21,334 nucleotides of DNA from CAYOHP01 sp964403795 [NCBI: uncultured bacterium] (GTDB lineage: Bacteria; Muiribacteriota; UBA6191; CAZXTJ01). The notes beneath the pieces were generated by a model. The model had not been told where the DNA came from and searched no databases. It was given only the letters and a program-made list of their open reading frames with translations. Positions within the stretch are counted from its first letter, which is position 1, and each line of letters starts with the position of its first letter. Both the position numbers and the translations under genes were made by a program. The stretch covers positions 1 through 21,334 of the forward strand of contig CAYOHP010000107.1 in NCBI GenBank assembly GCA_964403795.1. Direction: 5' to 3'. Positions 1 through 6,831 of this stretch are shown here, one piece after another.

Positions 1-13
1 AGCGTGATCCGCT

Positions 14-949
14 TCATGGATCCTGCCGAGGCTCCGGCGGAGTCCCCCCTGCCGCTTGCCCGGGAGCAGGCTCGTCGGCTGCAGAGCCGCCTCCCGCCAC
101 GCTGACCGGCTCGGATCCGGTGCACCCGCAGGCGTAGACCGAGCACTGGCCGAGGTACTCGAAGCAGTCCCGATGATGGGGCGTCTGGCAGCCCCGGCAG
201 GCGACCAGCGGCGCCTCGCGGCCGAGGCCCTCGCCACAGACCCGACAGGGTTGCTCGGGATCGACCCGGGTCTCGGCGGCCAACAGCTCGAGCAGCTCGA
301 CCTCGTCGACGGTGATCGGAGGGTAGAGGAAGGCATCCAGCGCGGCATCGAGCCGGACGGCCAGGCTCCGGCGACCCCTTGGCACCCCGGCGCCGGGTCG
401 GCCGGCTCCCGGGCTCTCGGCGACCGGGCTCACCACCATCACGCCGTCCCAGTGGAAGAACCGGTCGAGCTTGCTCCGGAGGTGACCGGCGAAGGAGTCG
501 CAGAGCAGGGCCAGGTAGACGCAGGAGACGAACCCGGCCGCCGCCATCCATCCTTCAGGGGCGAGGAAGCATGCGAAACAGGCCAGGGCAGCCACCACCT
601 TGGCGGCCTCCGCCACCAGGGTCGCCAGCTCGACCAAGGTGAGCTTCTGGACCTCGCAGCCCACCCGGAAGAGATTCCGGAGACGCTCCCCCTCCCCGAA
701 CAGGATCTGGAGCTCCACCACCCGGTGCTCGGCGTAGCGGCTGGCGGTGTAGGCGCCCACCACCACCCAGACCAGACCGAAGCCCAGGACCCCGGCGAGG
801 AGCGGGCTCTCGGGCGGACGATGGCAGAGCCATGCGGTGCCGCCCAGCGCCGCCAATCCCGCGGAAACGCAGAGCACCTCGTCGAAGAGGGCAGTGAGGA
901 GCCGGGAGGTGAACCCCCGGGGCGCGGAGTCGGGAGGGGTCTCTCGCAT
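14..949 (-). CDS. Membrane protein with C-terminal prokaryotic RING-type zinc finger
   Basis: A 311-residue protein of unknown function. The N-terminal half has about four hydrophobic segments (roughly residues 25-42, 50-70, 108-130 and 134-152), so it should sit in the inner membrane. The C-terminal region carries a cysteine/histidine cluster: C235-x2-C238, C251-x2-C254, HH258-259, C262, C269 and C274/C276. That is the spacing of the prokaryotic RING finger family 1 and should bind two zinc ions. The last 35 residues are a Pro/Gly/Ala-rich tail. The reading frame is open for 61 further codons upstream, but those lie in the hairpin-rich spacer. I chose ATG 949 because CAGGAG stands 9 nt before it and protein-like composition begins there. 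A second RING membrane protein lies at 1285-2124 beyond the tRNA, with its finger at the opposite end. No E1- or E2-like gene is visible, so a ubiquitin-ligase role is not supported; protein-protein interaction is as likely. Confidence 0.82.
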   Translation of the reverse strand: MRETPPDSAPRGFTSRLLTALFDEVLCVSAGLAALGGTAWLCHRPPESPLLAGVLGFGLVWVVVGAYTASRYAEHRVVELQILFGEGERLRNLFRVGCEVQKLTLVELATLVAEAAKVVAALACFACFLAPEGWMAAAGFVSCVYLALLCDSFAGHLRSKLDRFFHWDGVMVVSPVAESPGAGRPGAGVPRGRRSLAVRLDAALDAFLYPPITVDEVELLELLAAETRVDPEQPCRVCGEGLGREAPLVACRGCQTPHHRDCFEYLGQCSVYACGCTGSEPVSVAGGGSAADEPAPGQAAGGTPPEPRQDP

Positions 950-958
950 GCGGATCGG

Positions 959-964
959 CTCCTG
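959..964 (-). promoter_or_regulatory. Ribosome binding site deciding the start at 949
   Basis: The minus strand reads CAGGAG, 9 nt upstream of the ATG at 949. It separates the true start from the longer open frame that runs back through the palindromic spacer. Confidence 0.55.
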
Positions 965-990
965 GACCCAGTCTAGCCCCGGTTCCCCCG

Positions 991-1126
991 CTTCCCAAGC
1001 GGAAGTCGCACTCCTCGGGAGGCCCGATGGGCCCCCCGAGGAGCGGCAGTCCTGCGGACTGCTGCGCTTGGTGAGGGGGACGATCCCCCTCACCCCCGGG
1101 GGTTTGGGGGGGGTGCCCCCCAAACC
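991..1126. repeat. Array of palindromes in the spacer downstream of tRNA-Thr
   Basis: The 194-bp spacer between the first RING gene and the tRNA holds consecutive inverted repeats. CTTCC/GGAAG spans 991-1005. CTCCTCGGG pairs with CCCGAGGAG (1011-1043), with an inner GGCCC/GGGCC stem. GCAGTCC/GGACTGC spans 1046-1062. GTGAGGGGG pairs with CCCCCTCAC (1071-1093). GGTTTGGGGGG pairs with CCCCCCAAACC (1101-1126). All arms match exactly as read. No T-run follows the hairpins in the minus-strand direction; the T-rich stretch (about 1127-1135) lies before the last one, next to the tRNA. The array may terminate or protect the tRNA transcript, or be a dispersed REP/MITE-like element. One window cannot show whether it recurs in the genome. 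Confidence 0.7.
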
Positions 1127-1143
1127 AAACAAAACACAGGCTT

Positions 1144-1216
1144 AGCCTCCGGGGGGGCTCGAACCCCCAACCCTCGGATTACAAATCCGATGCACTGCCA
1201 GTTGTGCTACGGAGGC
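1144..1216 (-). tRNA. tRNA-Thr (anticodon UGU)
   Basis: A complete 73-nt cloverleaf on the minus strand. The acceptor stem is GCCTCCG/CGGAGGC with discriminator T. The D stem is GCAC/GTGC with a GG-containing loop. The anticodon stem is TCGGA/TCCGA around TTTGTAA, giving anticodon TGT, which reads ACA threonine codons. The T stem is GGGGG/CCCCC with loop TTCGAGC. No mismatch is present in any stem. The 3' CCA is not encoded, since the next bases are AAG, so a CCA-adding enzyme is needed. It lies 68 nt downstream of a RING membrane-protein gene and upstream of the palindrome array. I see no convincing promoter of its own. Confidence 0.97.
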
Positions 1217-1284
1217 ACGCGGTCCTGTCGTCCGGGCGATCCCCGGTGCGGACCCACCAAGTCTACTCCCCTGCGGAGAGGCCC

Positions 1285-2124
1285 CTATCCGGAGTCGTCG
1301 TCGGGACCCGGCGGGAGCGCGTCCCGGGGATCGGGAGCCGGCAGCGCGCCGTCGCCATCGAGTTCCTTGGGCAGCGCCCGGAGCGCCCTCCCGAGTCCGG
1401 GGGGCAGGGCCCGGGGCGGCTCCACGTCGCGAGGCAGGCCCAGGGTGGTGTCCAGGGCCTCGGCCGCGGCCTCGGCCCGGAGCAGCACGCCTTCCTTGTC
1501 GGTGACCGGCGAGCGGTCCAGCAGGTGACGCGCCCCGGACTTGTCGCGCAGCCATACCTCGAGCTCGTGGATGGTCCCCTCGCCCTTCTGCGCCATGCTC
1601 TTGGCGCTCGTCACCTCGAGTTCCTCGACCTCCTGGAAGCTCTTCCATCCCGGGGTGAGCTGGACCCGGACTGGCCCGAAGTGGATCTCCCGGTCGATCG
1701 TCCCCCGGGTCGAATCGAGCCGGTACCTCCACTCGGTGAGCAGCGGTCCCAGGGTGGCCCCGAGCATGGCGGCCACGTACCCGGGGACGAGCACCGCCAG
1801 GGCCATCTCGGCGATCGCCTTGGGGAGCAGGGCGGTGGTCCCCATCAGGGCGACCAGGAAGGTCGGGACCAGCACCATCACCCAGAGCATGTTGGGTCGA
1901 CCCCGGGCCGAGAATTCGAGCTCGTCGCCCGAGGCCACCGGCGGGAGGACGAAGGTCCGCCCATGGCAGGCGTAGGTGGCGCAGCCCTTGTTGAAGGTCC
2001 AGCACTTGCGGTGGTGGGGTGCCTGGCAGGCCTTGCAGAGCACCAGGTTGGACCGGGCGAAGAGCTCGCCGCAGACCGGGCACTTGGGGACCTGGGGGAC
2101 CTCGGGGTGGGTAGGAATTCCCAT
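1285..2124 (-). CDS. Membrane protein with N-terminal prokaryotic RING-type zinc finger
   Basis: A 279-residue protein. Residues 15-53 form a zinc finger: C15-x2-C18, C30-x2-C33, HH37-38, C41, C48 and C53. The spacing is nearly the same as in the protein at 14-949, here at the N-terminus. Two hydrophobic segments follow (about 79-97 and 104-126). Residues about 132-230 have alternating strand-like stretches and an acidic helix, which resembles a small bacterial PH-like domain, but that is only a guess. The last 45 residues are Pro/Asp/Gly-rich. The start ATG lies 4 nt after the stop of the exonuclease gene, so the two are probably co-transcribed; the ribosome site is weak. No function can be assigned beyond a membrane-anchored zinc-binding interaction module. 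Confidence 0.85.
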   Translation of the reverse strand: MGIPTHPEVPQVPKCPVCGELFARSNLVLCKACQAPHHRKCWTFNKGCATYACHGRTFVLPPVASGDELEFSARGRPNMLWVMVLVPTFLVALMGTTALLPKAIAEMALAVLVPGYVAAMLGATLGPLLTEWRYRLDSTRGTIDREIHFGPVRVQLTPGWKSFQEVEELEVTSAKSMAQKGEGTIHELEVWLRDKSGARHLLDRSPVTDKEGVLLRAEAAAEALDTTLGLPRDVEPPRALPPGLGRALRALPKELDGDGALPAPDPRDALPPGPDDDSG

Positions 2125-2128
2125 GGCT

Positions 2129-2743
2129 TCAGGTCGTCCCTTCGGGCCTTCCCGCGGGGGTCCTGCCCAGGCTACCGGCCTTCCCCGGGCTCGTCCGCAT
2201 GCGTTCCAGGAGCACCCCGAGGATGCGGGCGATGTTCCAGGCGTCGTCCTTGCCCCGGTGATGGGTCCCCTCCAGGGGGAAGCCGAAGTGCTCCAGGCAG
2301 CGGTCGAGTCCGACCTCGCGGTCCAGACCCAGCGCCATGGCGGCCAGCGACTTCACGTTCCAATGGGTCGACGAGAACGGGTAGGTGACTCCCCGGGCGG
2401 CGCACTGCTTCTCCAGCATCTTGCGGTCGTAGTCGCCGTAGCTCGCCAGGATCCGGTCCTTGGGCGCGTAGTCCCGCTTCACCTGGGCGATCGCCTCGGC
2501 GAAGCCCAGGCCCTCGGCGACCATCGCGGGAGTCAGGGTCGTCAGCCGGGTGCAGAACTCGCTCACCCGGGAGACCTCGGGGCGGACCAGGATCCCGTTC
2601 GCCGCCGACCGCTCACCGGTGTCCGGGTCGAGCAGGCAGATCCCGATCTCCAGGATCTCGCTCTCCTCGCCCTCGGGAGGAGCGCCCTCCCAGCAGGTGG
2701 CTTCGAGGTCCACCACCACGATCCGATCCAGCCGACGGGCCAC
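2129..2743 (-). CDS. DEDDh 3'-5' exonuclease, ERI-1/KapD-like
   Basis: A 204-residue single-domain exonuclease that should remove nucleotides from RNA or DNA 3' ends using two metal ions. Exo I is VDLEAT with D12 and E14. Exo II contains D104 in SYGDYD. Exo III is HHRGKDDA, with catalytic H162 and D167, of the DEDDh type. The block around residues 60-86, with SEFC and a Thr/Leu/Pro turn, matches the ERI-1/3'hExo and KapD branch rather than the DNA polymerase III epsilon subunit. The start is a GTG preceded by CGGAGG at 6 nt. A much longer open frame upstream on this strand is antisense to the kinase and is not coding. The gene is divergent from the kinase (39 bp between starts) and 4 nt upstream of the RING membrane-protein gene. 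The substrate is unknown; it could act on structured RNA, but that is inference. Confidence 0.9.
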   Translation of the reverse strand: MARRLDRIVVVDLEATCWEGAPPEGEESEILEIGICLLDPDTGERSAANGILVRPEVSRVSEFCTRLTTLTPAMVAEGLGFAEAIAQVKRDYAPKDRILASYGDYDRKMLEKQCAARGVTYPFSSTHWNVKSLAAMALGLDREVGLDRCLEHFGFPLEGTHHRGKDDAWNIARILGVLLERMRTSPGKAGSLGRTPAGRPEGTT

Positions 2744-2749
2744 CGGGCA

Positions 2750-2755
2750 CCTCCG
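2750..2755 (-). promoter_or_regulatory. Ribosome binding site for the exonuclease GTG start
   Basis: The minus strand reads CGGAGG, 6 nt before the GTG at 2743. This fixes the start and makes the exonuclease-kinase spacer only 39 bp (2744-2782). That spacer must hold any promoter for both genes, but I see no clear -35/-10 pair in it. Confidence 0.65.
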
Positions 2756-2782
2756 GGTACCAGCGTGGCACGCTCCCAGGCG

Positions 2783-5212
2783 ATGGCCGAGCCCAATTCG
2801 GTCGAGCCCGCGGCCATGGCCGAGTTCCCCGAGACCCTGAAGCGGAGCTACCTGCCGCTCGCGGTCCTGGGGCGCGGGGCCCAGGCCATGGTCTTCCGCT
2901 GCCGCCAGCAGGCCCTCGATCGCGAAGTGGTGGTGAAGCTGCTCCGCAGCCGGGGCGCCGGGGATCCCAACGCCGAGGCCCGCTTCCTCCGGGAGGCCAG
3001 GATCCTGGCCCAGATCCGTCATCCCAACGTGGTGGAACTCCTCGACTTCGGTCGTACCGAGGAGGAGTCCTACATGGTCTATCCCTTCGAACGGGGACGG
3101 ACGGTGGCCGCCCTGCTCGCCAGTCGCAAGGACACGCCCCGGCCGATGCTGCTCCTCAGGGAAGCGGCACCGCTCCTCGACCAGGTGCTGATGGGCCTCG
3201 AAGCCGTGCATGCGGAGGGCGTCGTCCACCGTGACCTGAAGCCCTCGAATCTGCTGCTCACCTCCAAGGGTGCGGTGCGGATCCTCGACTTCGGACTCGC
3301 CTCGCTCGGCAACGGATCGGCGACCCTGACCGGCGACGGGGTGGTCGGGACGCCCCTCTACATGGCCCCCGACCAGGTCCAGGGCAAGCCCCCGGATCCC
3401 TCCGACGATCTCTATGCGGTCGGGATGCTGGCCTGGGAGCTGCTCGCCGGTCGCCACCCCTTCCGGAGCTCTGAGCTCGCAGAGATCCTGGATCGCCAGC
3501 TCTTCCAGAACGCCCCGAACCTCGAGCACGTCATCCCCGGAGTCCCCGAGGGGGTCGGCGCATGGGTCCGCTCGCTGATGGCCAAGGCCCGTACGGCCCG
3601 GCCCCGCTCGGCGGCCGAGGCCAGGGAACGCCTGCGCGCCGCGGCCCCCGACGACTCGAGCTCGGCGCTCCCCCGGGACATGCTCCCGCCCCCCACCCAG
3701 GCCCACGCCGTGGAGGTCACGGAGACCCAGGTGCCCCTTCGCCGCCCCGGTCGCCCGATCTCGTCGCTGGTGGCCGGTGTCGCGATCCTGGGATTGGTCC
3801 TGGGGGTGCTCTGGTTCCCCGGACCGGGCCCGGGCGGGGAGGAGGTCGACCGGGCCGCTTCCGGGGAATCGGTCGAAGCCAGCCCTGCGGGACATCCGCA
3901 GGCTCCGACGCCCGAGGCGACCGGGATCGAACCGTGGCCCGGCCTCGCCTCGAGGGTGGAGACCGAACTCGACGTCTGGTTCGATCGCCTGCCTCCCGCC
4001 GACGGAGCCGAGGTCCGCTTCGATCCGCTCCTCTTCCCCGAGGGACCGGGTGCGCTCCCCGGGCTGGCGGAGGTTCGGACCTGGCTCCAGGCAGGAGGCT
4101 CGCCGGACCGGCTCGCTCCCGCGGCCCTCCGGGAACTGGCGCGAGTGGACGCGGCCTTCCAGGCGCTCGGACTTCCCACCCCCTTCGCCCACCTCGTCGA
4201 CCTGGCTCCGGCCTCCGCCCCGGTCGCATGGGAGGAGGGCGACGTGCCGCGGTTCCTGTTGAAGGAACTCGGGCAGGACGATGCTCCCGCCCAGGTCGCC
4301 GGCTGGCTCGCCACAGCCGTTTCCGAGACCCGCCGGCTGGCCCGGGCGCTCGGCGATCTCGAGGTCCGGCTGGAGCGGGCCATCGCCCGGCGCAAGGACC
4401 CCGACCTGCCTGCTTCGCTGATCGACTACCTGGCGATGGGCCAGGGATCGCACCGGTCGAAGGTGTTCCCGGTGGTGACCATGGCGGTCCTCGGGAGGGG
4501 CGTCTACACCCCGGGGACCAGGCTGTCCCTGGTGGGAGCCTTCGAAACCGCCCACCTGGCCTGGCGGCGGGCTCTGGCAGCACTGGCCTTCTCGCTCCGG
4601 GAGGTGCCCGGGTCGGCGGTCGAAGCCCTCGCCCTGCTGCGGCGCGTGACCGACGGAGGGGGCCTCGGTGTCGCCGCGCTCGGCCCCGGACTCCTGGCCC
4701 ACGAGGACGACCTGATGCCGGGCATGCCCGACAGTCCGACAGCCTGGTTCTCGCGCTTTCGGCTCGGGACGAGCCGACTCGGGACCGAGGAGGTGCCGGG
4801 CGACCTGGCCCGGGCCATCGGGGGGCGGACCGTCGATGCCGGGATCAAGGTGCTGGGATTCCGCGATCCCGGCGAGCCGTCCTTCAGGCTTCGAGCGCTG
4901 GTCGCCTACGAATGCGGAGGATACCTCCGCCAATCCTGGTTGGAACTCTCGCCGGTGGCGACCCTGGGGAAGATCGTCGCCGCCTCCCGCGGCCTCGATC
5001 CCCGCGAGCAGGAACACCTGCTCCGGCTCTTCCTGGGCGGCCTCCAGGGCCCCACGCTGATTCCCGATACCGATCGCTTCGTGCGGACCGCGGCCTGGGG
5101 TCCGGGCCTCGCCGCCGGGCTGGCTGCCGAGTTTCCCCGCCTCGCCGACGAGGTCCGAACCCGGTGGCCCTCCCTGCCCGCGGTGCCGGTCGTGTCCTGG
5201 CGCGGCCCCTGA
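2783..5212 (+). CDS. Transmembrane Ser/Thr protein kinase with large unassigned C-terminal domain
   Basis: An 809-residue Hanks-type kinase. The kinase domain is residues 23-285: G-loop GRGAQA (30-35, with Ala for the third Gly), lysine K52, helix-C E71, HRD 149-151 with N156, DFG 169-171, and MAPD at 194-197 where MAPE is usual. D209 lies in DLYAVG. The catalytic residues are present, so it should be active. One membrane segment (about 327-345) follows a Pro-rich juxtamembrane stretch. A Pro/Gly/acidic linker leads into about 420 residues that should lie outside the cytoplasm; I recognise no PASTA, TPR or beta-propeller repeats there. The ATG at 2783 has only a weak ribosome site; GTG 2765 or ATG 2816 are alternatives. 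It is the only plus-strand gene and is divergent from the exonuclease gene. It ends 28 bp from the end of the convergent ABC permease gene. Confidence 0.92.
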   Translation: MAEPNSVEPAAMAEFPETLKRSYLPLAVLGRGAQAMVFRCRQQALDREVVVKLLRSRGAGDPNAEARFLREARILAQIRHPNVVELLDFGRTEEESYMVYPFERGRTVAALLASRKDTPRPMLLLREAAPLLDQVLMGLEAVHAEGVVHRDLKPSNLLLTSKGAVRILDFGLASLGNGSATLTGDGVVGTPLYMAPDQVQGKPPDPSDDLYAVGMLAWELLAGRHPFRSSELAEILDRQLFQNAPNLEHVIPGVPEGVGAWVRSLMAKARTARPRSAAEARERLRAAAPDDSSSALPRDMLPPPTQAHAVEVTETQVPLRRPGRPISSLVAGVAILGLVLGVLWFPGPGPGGEEVDRAASGESVEASPAGHPQAPTPEATGIEPWPGLASRVETELDVWFDRLPPADGAEVRFDPLLFPEGPGALPGLAEVRTWLQAGGSPDRLAPAALRELARVDAAFQALGLPTPFAHLVDLAPASAPVAWEEGDVPRFLLKELGQDDAPAQVAGWLATAVSETRRLARALGDLEVRLERAIARRKDPDLPASLIDYLAMGQGSHRSKVFPVVTMAVLGRGVYTPGTRLSLVGAFETAHLAWRRALAALAFSLREVPGSAVEALALLRRVTDGGGLGVAALGPGLLAHEDDLMPGMPDSPTAWFSRFRLGTSRLGTEEVPGDLARAIGGRTVDAGIKVLGFRDPGEPSFRLRALVAYECGGYLRQSWLELSPVATLGKIVAASRGLDPREQEHLLRLFLGGLQGPTLIPDTDRFVRTAAWGPGLAAGLAAEFPRLADEVRTRWPSLPAVPVVSWRGP

Positions 5213-5240
5213 CCCCGAACCGGCCAGGGTCCCGGAGCCC

Positions 5241-6056
5241 TCACACGTTGACCAGGACCTGGCTCCCCGACTCGTAGCGCCGGAGGCCGCGGGCGAAGAC
5301 GGCTCGCGCCACGGCCACGAAGCCGAGTGCCACCAGCGTGTACCCGGCCAGTCCCGCCACCCCCGGCTCCCGCCACAGGGCGAGCGGCAGGTAGGTCATG
5401 AAGCCGGCGGGGACCAGGGTGTAGAGGACCGTCCGCACCGGCCCCGAGAACACCGTCTCGGGATAGATGCTGAACGAGAGCATCGCCTCGTGCAGGCTGG
5501 CGCCGGGTCCTTCGAGGCCGCCGGTCCAGAGCACCAGGGAATGCGCCAGCACGCCGAAGGCCGTGAACACCAAGGCCGAGAGCATCGACAGGTAGGCGAA
5601 GAGGAGGAGCCCTGCCGGCCCGGGGCGCTCGGCGAGGGCGAAGACCACCAGCCCGAACAGGATGTCGCCCACGGCCGAGACCGAACTCCGGCTGGCGAGG
5701 ACCTTGACGAGCGGGTCCCCGGGAACCAGCAGGTGGGCGTCGAGGCCGCCTTCCGCCAGTACCCGGGAGAGCTTGGAGCCGTTCCCGAAGACCACGTTGG
5801 CGATCCCGAAGGAGCTGGCCCCCAGCGCGAACAGGGCCGCCACGTCGGAGAGCCGCCAGCCCTTCACGGAATCGAACCGCTGGAAGAAGATCCACCAGAA
5901 GCCCAGGTACATCAGGTTGTTCAGCGCCATGAAGGCCACGTTCATGACGAAGCTCACCCGGTACTCCATAGCGCCTTCGAGGTTCAGCACCAGGAATCGC
6001 ACCACGATCCGGACCTGGTTGGCGAAACGCTCCCACGGCCCCCGAGGCTCAGCCAC
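5241..6056 (-). CDS. ABC-2 type permease (COG3694-like), second subunit
   Basis: A 271-residue polytopic membrane protein with about six hydrophobic segments and no large soluble domain. The FWWIFFQRF stretch, the charged loop with an Asp-Ala-His segment, and a C-terminal basic helix (RGLRRYESG) resemble the ABC-2 permease family of PF06182. It should pair with the permease at 6049-6831 and the ATPase at 6828-7874 as a heterodimeric exporter. The GTG start overlaps the upstream stop by 8 nt; an internal Met at about residue 30 would cut the conserved N-terminus. It is the last gene of the long minus-strand block. I see no hairpin terminator in the 28 bp before the convergent kinase. The exported substrate is unknown. 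Confidence 0.86.
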   Translation of the reverse strand: MAEPRGPWERFANQVRIVVRFLVLNLEGAMEYRVSFVMNVAFMALNNLMYLGFWWIFFQRFDSVKGWRLSDVAALFALGASSFGIANVVFGNGSKLSRVLAEGGLDAHLLVPGDPLVKVLASRSSVSAVGDILFGLVVFALAERPGPAGLLLFAYLSMLSALVFTAFGVLAHSLVLWTGGLEGPGASLHEAMLSFSIYPETVFSGPVRTVLYTLVPAGFMTYLPLALWREPGVAGLAGYTLVALGFVAVARAVFARGLRRYESGSQVLVNV

Positions 6057-6831
6057 CCTGCACCACCACCCGTCGCGCCCCGATCCGGAAGAGGAATCGG
6101 GTGGCGAGTCCCAGGACCACAAGCCATGCCACCTGCCGCCCCACCACCGCCGCCAGGCGCGGGACCTCGAACCCGACCAGCAGCCTGGCGGGGGCATACA
6201 GGGTCTGGGCGAAGGGCAGCTCGGAGGCGATGGCCCGGAGCCAGTCGGGGTAGAGGTCGAGGGGGACCAGCAGCCCTCCGAGCAGGAACAGGGTCTTGTG
6301 GTAGACCCAGAAGAGCGGACCCGCATCCTCGATCCAGAAGGCGGCCAGCGAGAGCGCCATGGCCACCTGGAAGTGGAGCGCCAGCGCCAGCCCCATGGTG
6401 AGCGGCAGGCTGGCCCAGGCGGCCCAGGGAAGCTCCGGGAAGCCGACCAGGGCCGACGCCAACAGGATCCCGCAGCCGAGCGCCGAGCCCACCGAGACCG
6501 CGGCCTCGCCCAGGAAGCGCCACTGGTGGTATCCCACGTAGGAGAAGGGCCGGAGCAGGTAGGACCCGAGCGCTCCGCTCTTCACCTCCTCGTCGACCAC
6601 GCCCTGGAGGCGGGGCGAGCCGACCATGATCGCCTCGGTGACGACCAGGTACCAGAGCGTGAGCCGGGCGTCGAAGCCGGCCTGGCCGCCGCCCGCCGGG
6701 AGCACCGCGGCGTAGAGCTCGCGGAAGATGAAGAGCAGCACCAGCAGGAAGAACCCGCGACCCAAGAGCTCGCCCCGGCTGGTCAGCCGGTGGAGCATCC
6801 CGATCCGGAAGATCTCCCAAGCCTTGGTCAC
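6049..6831 (-). CDS. ABC-2 type permease (COG4587-like), first subunit
   Basis: A 260-residue membrane protein with about six hydrophobic segments. The N-terminal amphipathic helix (KAWEIFRIGM) and the conserved loop ending in GSYLLRPFSY are typical of ABC-2 permeases of the PF06182 group. This loop should contact the ATPase. The GTG start overlaps the ATPase stop as GTGA, so translation is probably coupled. The next gene encodes the partner permease and overlaps by 8 nt. The ATPase-permease-permease trio matches the conserved but poorly characterised exporters of COG4586/COG4587/COG3694. The open frame continues upstream into the ATPase gene, but that part is shadow. Confidence 0.87.
   Translation of the reverse strand: MTKAWEIFRIGMLHRLTSRGELLGRGFFLLVLLFIFRELYAAVLPAGGGQAGFDARLTLWYLVVTEAIMVGSPRLQGVVDEEVKSGALGSYLLRPFSYVGYHQWRFLGEAAVSVGSALGCGILLASALVGFPELPWAAWASLPLTMGLALALHFQVAMALSLAAFWIEDAGPLFWVYHKTLFLLGGLLVPLDLYPDWLRAIASELPFAQTLYAPARLLVGFEVPRLAAVVGRQVAWLVVLGLATRFLFRIGARRVVVQGG

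Noticed and set aside
1101-1135. Intrinsic terminator for the tRNA transcript
   Set aside because: The hairpin is strong, but the T-rich stretch lies before it on the minus strand rather than after, so I list it only as a palindrome array.
2766-2781. TGGCACG resembling the -24 element of a sigma-54 promoter before the kinase
   Set aside because: The matching -12 element (TTGC) is absent; the bases there are CAGG.
2744-5017. Minus-strand upstream extension of the exonuclease frame, antisense to the kinase
   Set aside because: Composition is shadow-like, the kinase motifs are on the other strand, and a good ribosome site precedes GTG 2743.
5213-5240. Possible bidirectional terminator between the convergent kinase and permease genes
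   Set aside because: I see no stable stem followed by a T-run in the 28 bp.
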